30,914 nucleotides of DNA, from assembly GCA_046262015.1 (NCBI GenBank), contig JBHENN010000014.1, forward strand, positions 1 to 30,914, read 5' to 3'. Source of the DNA: JBHENN01 sp046262015. Its GTDB lineage: Bacteria; Actinomycetota; CADDZG01; WHSQ01. The position numbers and the translations under genes are program-made. Position 1 is the first letter of the stretch, and each line of letters starts with the position of its first letter. The notes beneath the pieces are model-generated. The model searched no databases, was not told where the DNA came from, and saw nothing but the letters and a program-made list of their open reading frames with translations. Positions 24,038 through 30,914 of the stretch are shown here, piece by piece.

Positions 24038-25964
<1,927 letters not shown>

Positions 25965-25971
25965 GCATCCG

Positions 25972-25977
25972 ACTGTA
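25972..25977 (-). promoter_or_regulatory. -10 box of a leaderless promoter for the Uup-like gene
   Basis: TACAGT on the minus strand matches TANNNT and ends 7 bases before the ATG at 25964. No convincing -35 is seen. Confidence 0.45.
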
Positions 25978-26021
25978 GTGGGCGCGGGCCCTCTCGCCGC
26001 GACCCATCTCCGGGAGGCTTC

Positions 26022-26027
26022 TATGCT
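26022..26027 (+). promoter_or_regulatory. -10 box of a leaderless promoter for the 26036 gene
   Basis: TATGCT matches TANNNT and ends 8 bases before the ATG at 26036. There is no Shine-Dalgarno at a usable distance. The divergent Uup-like gene has its own -10 only 45 bp away. Confidence 0.45.
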
Positions 26028-26035
26028 CGGCCACG

Positions 26036-26518
26036 ATGGATCATGTGATCGTCCGCCGGCTCGAGCACCTGACCGGGTCGCGCCGCGGGCCGTCTCTCGG
26101 CCACGCGGTCGAGACACGCGAGCGTCCGGGCCCGGCTCACAAGAACGGTGCGTTCCCCCACGACTCGGTCTGGGTGCAGCTCCGTGGCGGGCTGTTCGTG
26201 GCTCGGGCGCAGGTCAAGATCTGCTGGATCGGTGAGTACTCGAGCGTGCCCGAGGTGCGCCGGCGTACCCGGGGGACACCGTTGCATGACGTCTCCGGAT
26301 TCTGGACGGGGCGCCCGCGCTACGGCTATGCGGCGGTCGCCGAGCTGGCGCGGGAAGAATGGGTCGAACCCTTCTGGGCGGGCCCGCGGACCTACGGCTA
26401 TGAATGGATCGTGCTCGAGGATCACAAGAAGAAGGGTTCGTGGCTCGATGCGAAAGAACCGCCGCGCGGCGGGGCGGAGCTCCGGTCGAGCTTCGACACG
26501 TGGCTCGCGTCTCGTTAG
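26036..26518 (+). CDS. Small protein with a probable PUA-like (ASCH/EVE-type) domain
   Basis: A 160-aa soluble protein. The middle segment DSVWVQLRGGLFVARAQVKICWIGEYSS and the later YAAVAELAREEWVEPFW...YEWIVLED have the pattern of ASCH/EVE/PUA-fold domains: a barrel strand with a 'VWVQLRGG' opening, a conserved V-A-A-V strand, and a final W-V-L strand. Such domains bind RNA or modified bases. The N-terminus (1-40) has no recognisable feature and the C-terminus is Gly/Arg-rich. No catalytic motif is seen. The reading frame is well supported by codon character and the -10 box. The domain call is tentative and needs a profile search. It precedes a DUF2993 gene by 33 bp. Confidence 0.7.
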   Translation: MDHVIVRRLEHLTGSRRGPSLGHAVETRERPGPAHKNGAFPHDSVWVQLRGGLFVARAQVKICWIGEYSSVPEVRRRTRGTPLHDVSGFWTGRPRYGYAAVAELAREEWVEPFWAGPRTYGYEWIVLEDHKKKGSWLDAKEPPRGGAELRSSFDTWLASR

Positions 26519-26551
26519 CGAGATGGGCCGAGCGCGCGAGAGCCGGGTGCC

Positions 26552-27226
26552 GTGCGGACGCTGCTGAAGCTGGTGGCGGTCCTGCTCGTCCTAGGAGTCG
26601 GGGCCGATATCGCGGCTCGCAGCTACGCGCAGGGACGCATCGCGTCGATGCTCGCCACGTCGCTGGAGCTCGACGCCGACCCCGAGGTCGAGATCGGCGG
26701 GTGGCCCTTCCTCACGCACGCGCTCGGGGGCTCGCTCCCCACTCTCGAGGCGGGCATCGGGCGCCTCCGGGTGCGCGGGATCACTCTCGACGACGCTCGC
26801 ATCGAGCTGCGCGACGTCACCTTCTCGCCCAGCCGGGTACTGGCCGGCGACACCGGCTCGGTACGCGCTGCGAACGGCACCGGGCGGGTGGTCCTCGACG
26901 AACAAGGGCTGCGGGAGCTCCTCGCTCGAGAGGGCGCGCCCTTCACGATCGCGATCGAGCGAGGACGCTTGACCGCGCGCTCTGACGAGCTCGGCCGCTC
27001 GATGACTGCGGACGCGTCGATCCGTGGGTCCGCCCTGGTCATCGCGCTCGACGAGCCGCTGTCGGACGTCACGATCGACCTGCCGCAGGTCGCCGGCGGG
27101 ATCACCTACCGCGCCGTGCGCGTCCGGGACGCGACCCTCGAGCTGGAGCTACGCCTGGATCGGAAGGCGCTCGACCTCGACGCCGGCTCGCGGCGTGGAT
27201 CGTCTACCGCGAGAGCGCGCAGGTAA
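26552..27226 (+). CDS. DUF2993 (LmeA-like) envelope protein
   Basis: A 224-aa protein with an N-terminal hydrophobic segment (LLKLVAVLLVLGVGADIAA, residues 4-22), a signal peptide or anchor, followed by the DUF2993 pattern: EVEIGGWPFLTHALGGSLPTLEAGIGRLRV, ARIELRDVTFSP, and later beta-strand repeats. The mycobacterial member LmeA is a periplasmic lipid-binding protein needed for lipomannan maturation, so a lipid or envelope role is likely. GTG at 26552 was chosen because it begins the signal segment. The C-terminal tail is Arg/Ser-rich. It is probably co-transcribed with the preceding gene (33-bp gap). Confidence 0.85.
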   Translation: MRTLLKLVAVLLVLGVGADIAARSYAQGRIASMLATSLELDADPEVEIGGWPFLTHALGGSLPTLEAGIGRLRVRGITLDDARIELRDVTFSPSRVLAGDTGSVRAANGTGRVVLDEQGLRELLAREGAPFTIAIERGRLTARSDELGRSMTADASIRGSALVIALDEPLSDVTIDLPQVAGGITYRAVRVRDATLELELRLDRKALDLDAGSRRGSSTARARR

Positions 27227-27406
27227 CCCCTCGATCGTCGTTCTCCGCCCTTGCCGAGAGCTCGTTGCAAGCTCATCTATCGCTTCCAGCGTGTCACAGT
27301 TGGCCGCCGAGAAAGCACAGCTCGTCCGCGGCCCCAACCCCGGCTCCGCCCGGGGACGTTCGCAAGCCCCAAGGACGCCGCGCGCCGTCACGGGCGCAGA
27401 GCGCGC

Positions 27407-27412
27407 TAGCGT
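27407..27412 (+). promoter_or_regulatory. -10 box of a leaderless promoter for the SGNH hydrolase
   Basis: TAGCGT matches TANNNT and ends 6 bases before the ATG at 27419. No good -35. The rest of the 192-bp gap 27227-27418 shows only a weak dyad (GAGCT/AGCTC near 27255-27275) and no gene. Confidence 0.4.
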
Positions 27413-27418
27413 GCCGGG

Positions 27419-28168
27419 ATGCTGAGACGCTTGTTGATCGTCTCGGGCGCGGTGACGGTCGCGCTCGCGGCCCTGGTGGGGATCGAGATCGTCCTCGCCC
27501 TACGGCGCGAGTACCTGCCGACCGCGCCGGCCATGCGCATCGAGGGCACCTTCGGCGCGCCGGAGAGCCAGCCTCTGCGCTTCGTGGTGCTCGGCGACTC
27601 GACCGCGGCAGGTCTCGGAGCCGACTCAGCCGACGATGCCTACCCGAGCGTGCTCGCACGCAAGCTCGCCGCCGACGGATACCGCGTCCACCTGACCGGC
27701 CTCGGGATATCGGGCGCCCGCGTCCGAGACCTGCTGGAGGAGCAGGTCCCCGAAGCGGTGGCGTCCAGCCCCGACCTGATCTTCGTGGGGATCGGGGCCA
27801 ACGACGTCACCCACCTGACGCCGCTGGATGAGATCGGGCGCGACATCGCCCGGGCGCTGGAGCGGTTGCTGGAGAGCGGAGCGACAGTGGTCGTCGCCGG
27901 ACCCCCCGACATGCACGTGTTCGCGTGGGCCGAGCCGCTCCGCTCGCTGTCGGCATGGCGTGGACGCGCCGTCGCGGCTCGCATCGAGGAGGCCGCCCGT
28001 GCCGCCGCAGTGCCCGTCGTGCAGCTCGCCGAGGAGACGGGTCCACGATTCACCGAAGACCCGGTCCGCTATCACAGCGCGGATGAGTTCCACCCCAGCT
28101 CGGACGGCTACGCGTTGTGGGCGGACGCGATCTACCCGGTGCTCGAGCGCGCCCTGCAGGAACGGTGA
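27419..28168 (+). CDS. Membrane-anchored SGNH/GDSL hydrolase
   Basis: An esterase or acyl hydrolase, 249 aa. Residues 5-28 (LLIVSGAVTVALAALVGIEIVLAL) form a signal anchor, placing the enzyme outside the membrane. Block I is VVLGDSTAAGLG with nucleophile S61; block II has Gly96-containing GLGISGAR; block III is GIGANDVTHL with N128; block V is SADEFHPSSDGY with D222 and H225. All four SGNH positions are present. Likely substrates are lipids or acylated cell-wall glycans, but nothing in the sequence fixes this. It follows the DUF2993 envelope gene, converges on the helicase gene with a 10-bp gap, and probably has its own promoter. Confidence 0.92.
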   Translation: MLRRLLIVSGAVTVALAALVGIEIVLALRREYLPTAPAMRIEGTFGAPESQPLRFVVLGDSTAAGLGADSADDAYPSVLARKLAADGYRVHLTGLGISGARVRDLLEEQVPEAVASSPDLIFVGIGANDVTHLTPLDEIGRDIARALERLLESGATVVVAGPPDMHVFAWAEPLRSLSAWRGRAVAARIEEAARAAAVPVVQLAEETGPRFTEDPVRYHSADEFHPSSDGYALWADAIYPVLERALQER

Positions 28169-28178
28169 GCCGCGGCGG

Positions 28179-29366
<1,188 letters not shown>

Positions 29367-29373
29367 CTATCTA

Positions 29374-29440
29374 CTCCTTCTAGGTGGCGGCCGGGCCGCC
29401 GGTTCGGGAGATTCGAATTCCCGCAACCGCCCTGAAGGAG
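29374..29440 (-). ncRNA. Candidate cis-regulatory RNA in helicase 5' leader (SD-sequestering three-way junction)
   Basis: In the minus-strand transcript CUCCUUCAGG (29440-29431) pairs with CCUAGAAGGAG (29384-29374), the ribosome site, over 10 bp with one bulged A. Inside lie two further stems. One is CGGUU-g-CGGGA / UCCCG-AACCG (29429-29400) with a 9-base loop. The other is GGCGGC-CCG-GCCGCC (29400-29386). Single linker bases remain (29430, 29385), so the parts fit a compact three-way junction. CGGUUC (29446-29441), just upstream, could compete for GAACCG (29405-29400). I fitted this by eye; no energy was computed. Confidence 0.5.
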
Positions 29441-29462
29441 GAACCGAGGAGTCAAATCTCAC

Positions 29463-29482
29463 GGGCAACTCTGTTGTTGCCC
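29463..29482 (-). promoter_or_regulatory. Perfect hairpin near the 5' end of the helicase leader
   Basis: GGGCAAC (29463-29469) and GTTGCCC (29476-29482) are perfect 7-bp arms with a 6-base loop. It lies just downstream of the likely helicase -10 (TATGGT, 29497-29492, minus) and so would form the 5' end of that mRNA, perhaps protecting it from decay. It could instead be an operator. Confidence 0.45.
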
Positions 29483-29491
29483 TTGCACAGC

Positions 29492-29497
29492 ACCATA
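29492..29497 (-). promoter_or_regulatory. Candidate -10 box of the helicase promoter
   Basis: TATGGT on the minus strand, in the AT-richer part of the divergent gap, would give a leader of roughly 118 bases. No recognisable -35. Confidence 0.35.
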
Positions 29498-29560
29498 ACA
29501 TCCGAGAGCGCGAATTCCTTCCATCTGCTTCGCTATCGGCGATCTGGGCGTGTCGTCGCC

Positions 29561-29566
29561 TAGGGT
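29561..29566 (+). promoter_or_regulatory. Candidate -10 box for the ABC exporter operon
   Basis: TAGGGT matches TANNNT and would give a leader of about 65 bases before the ATPase gene. No recognisable -35 upstream, so this is weak. Confidence 0.25.
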
Positions 29567-29636
29567 CGTGGCCGCGAGGGACGGAACCAGCCCCGAACGG
29601 CGTGAGTGAACGAGCGAAGCGACAGACGGAGTGCCG

Positions 29637-30566
29637 ATGGCGGTCATCGAGGTCGAAGGGCTGCGCAAGGAATACCGGCGCATCCGCGGCGGCACGACCG
29701 TCGCGGTCGACGGGCTCGACCTCGTCGTCCCCGAGGGCGGCGTGTTCGGCTTCCTCGGTCCCAACGGCGCCGGCAAGACCACGACGATCCGCTGCCTGCT
29801 CGGGCTCGTGCGTCCCTCCGCGGGCAGATGCCGCCTGCTGGGCGCGGACTGCGCCACCCGGCTTCACGAGGTCGTGGGCCGGGTGGGCTCGATCGTCGAG
29901 GCGCCTGCATTGTTCCCGGGGTTCTCGGGCCGGAGGAACCTCGAGCTGCTCGCACGCGTCGACGGGATCGGGCGCGACTCGGTGGAGCGCATGCTCGAAC
30001 GGGTCGGCCTTGCGGACCGTGCCCACCACCGGGTCAAGACCTACTCGATGGGGATGCGCCAGCGCTTGGGGATCGCGGCCGCGCTGTTGAAGGACCCCGA
30101 AGTCTTGATCCTCGACGAGCCTGCCAACGGGCTCGACCCCGCGGGCATCAAAGAGGTCCGCGACCTGCTGCGAGGGCTCGGGCGCGAGGGACGCACGGTG
30201 TTCGTATCCAGCCACATATTGGGCGAGGTGCGTCAGACCTGCGACCATGTCGCGATCCTGGCCCGTGGCCGCTGCGTCGCCCTGGGACCCGTGGAGGAGG
30301 TCCTGCAGGAAGCCCACGGCGCCGGGCTGCTCGTGAGGATCGATGACCCGCGGCGCGCCGCCGAGACTCTGGCGCGCGCGGGCATCGCGTCTACCCCGGT
30401 GGATCGAGGGCTGCGCGTCGACGTCCCCCACGCGGACGCCGCGCGGGTCACGCGCGTGCTCGCCGATGACGGCCTCTATCTCAGCGAGCTTCGGCCGGAC
30501 GAGGTCGACCTCGAGACCGTGTTCCTGCAGCTCACCGCGGAGCCGGCGGCACGGGAGTCGGCGTGA
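29637..30566 (+). CDS. ABC transporter ATP-binding protein
   Basis: The ATPase subunit of an ABC-2-type exporter, 309 aa. Walker A is GPNGAGKT (41-48), the signature YSMGMRQR (136-143) and Walker B VLILDEPANGLDP (156-168), followed by the switch histidine in FVSSHIL. The degenerate SMGMRQ signature is typical of the CcmA/NatA/daunorubicin-exporter (DrrA-like) group. The last 80 or so residues form the usual small regulatory domain (LRVDVPHADAARVTRVLADDG, VDLETVFLQLT). ATG at 29637 was chosen because GGAG (29628-29631) lies 5 bases upstream; GTG at 29631 is in frame and adds two residues. The TGA overlaps the start of the permease gene (GTGA), so the two subunits are co-translated. The substrate is unknown. 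Confidence 0.94.
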   Translation: MAVIEVEGLRKEYRRIRGGTTVAVDGLDLVVPEGGVFGFLGPNGAGKTTTIRCLLGLVRPSAGRCRLLGADCATRLHEVVGRVGSIVEAPALFPGFSGRRNLELLARVDGIGRDSVERMLERVGLADRAHHRVKTYSMGMRQRLGIAAALLKDPEVLILDEPANGLDPAGIKEVRDLLRGLGREGRTVFVSSHILGEVRQTCDHVAILARGRCVALGPVEEVLQEAHGAGLLVRIDDPRRAAETLARAGIASTPVDRGLRVDVPHADAARVTRVLADDGLYLSELRPDEVDLETVFLQLTAEPAARESA

Positions 30567-30914
30567 TCCGCTTGCTGCGGGCCGAGCTGCGCCGCTACTG
30601 GTCGCGGCGCGCCGTGCGCCTCGTCGGGGTGCTCCTCCTCATAGGCATCGTCGTGAGCGCGGGGCTCGTGTTCTGGAACTCGAGTCGGGACGACAGCGCG
30701 GGGATGCGAGCTTACGACGAGCAGGTCCGGTACTGCGTCGAGTTCCACGAGTCGCCCGAGGGCCGGCAGGGGGACCCGGTGCCGCCCGGCTTCGACGACG
30801 CCGAGGACTTCTGCCGGTCGCAGATCCCGGTCCAGGCGTTCGACCAACGCTTCCATCTCACCTCGGTCCAGGACGTGCTGATGAGCATCAGCATCCCGCT
30901 GATCATCCTCGGTC
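30563..30914 (+). CDS. ABC transporter permease, 3' part beyond window edge
   Basis: The membrane subunit of the exporter encoded with the preceding ATPase. GTG at 30563 overlaps the ATPase stop by 4 bases. The 117 visible codons begin MIRLLRAELRRYWSRRA, the usual amphipathic start of ABC-2 permeases, then TM1 (VRLVGVLLLIGIVVSAGLVFW, about 18-38), a hydrophilic extracellular loop with two cysteines (YCVEFHE, FCRSQI), and the beginning of TM2 (VLMSISIPLIILG) where the window stops. The frame is open to the last base. A domain call from 117 residues is tentative on its own; the ATPase partner makes it likely. Confidence 0.85.
   Translation, partial: MIRLLRAELRRYWSRRAVRLVGVLLLIGIVVSAGLVFWNSSRDDSAGMRAYDEQVRYCVEFHESPEGRQGDPVPPGFDDAEDFCRSQIPVQAFDQRFHLTSVQDVLMSISIPLIILG

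Noticed and set aside
29399..29447. A tRNA-like fold on the minus strand (TTCGAAT loop with an acceptor-like TCGGTTC/GAACCGG stem)
   Set aside because: Only about 49 bases, no anticodon arm, and the T-stem has a mismatch at the invariant 53:61 pair. Better explained as part of the helicase leader structure.

Overview
The window is gene-dense, GC-rich DNA, almost certainly from a deep-branching or uncultured member of the Actinomycetota. The evidence is the Streptomyces-type order glgE-treS-mak-glgB with a divergent glgP, a DUF2993 (LmeA-like) lipoprotein-type gene, an HxlR regulator with an actinobacterial zinc-ribbon-like tail, frequent GTG starts, four-base stop/start overlaps and TANNNT -10 boxes set 6-8 bases before start codons (leaderless architecture). 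I cannot fix the genus or class from the sequence. No mobile element, CRISPR array, tRNA or rRNA is visible.

Layout. (1) 1-11317: a complete GlgE alpha-glucan block. glgP (minus, cut by the left edge) diverges from a translationally coupled plus-strand operon, glgE-treS-mak-glgB-GH57. TreS isomerises trehalose to maltose, Mak phosphorylates maltose, GlgE extends glucan with maltose-1-phosphate, GlgB branches it, GlgP degrades it, and the GH57 enzyme probably trims or remodels it. (2) 11301-18673, minus strand: a cell-envelope cluster read as ftsH-like protease, Asp-box propeller/vWA surface protein (2-bp gap), then two tandem secreted LVIVD propeller paralogues. (3) 18788-20053: a possible leader peptide and a membrane-anchored TolB/WD40-like propeller. 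(4) 20032-25964: an atypical ABC-F ATPase, a trypsin-like/PDZ protease without a signal peptide, an HxlR regulator plus EamA transporter, and a second, Uup-like ABC-F ATPase. (5) 26036-28168: a PUA-like (ASCH/EVE-type) small protein, a DUF2993 protein and an SGNH hydrolase. (6) 28179-30914: a DEAD-box RNA helicase with a structured 5' leader, divergent from an ABC exporter (ATPase plus a permease cut by the right edge).

Most interesting signals. First, the helicase leader (29374-29440, minus strand) can fold into a compact three-way junction whose closing stem pairs the Shine-Dalgarno sequence with an upstream anti-SD: a candidate riboregulator. Second, a perfect 8-bp inverted repeat lies between the protease and the HxlR gene, and a related palindrome lies at the far side of the protease. 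Third, the FtsH homologue lacks the conserved pore phenylalanine and is coupled to a vWA/Asp-box surface protein. All functional statements are from reading the sequence and known families; no searches or folding programs were run.
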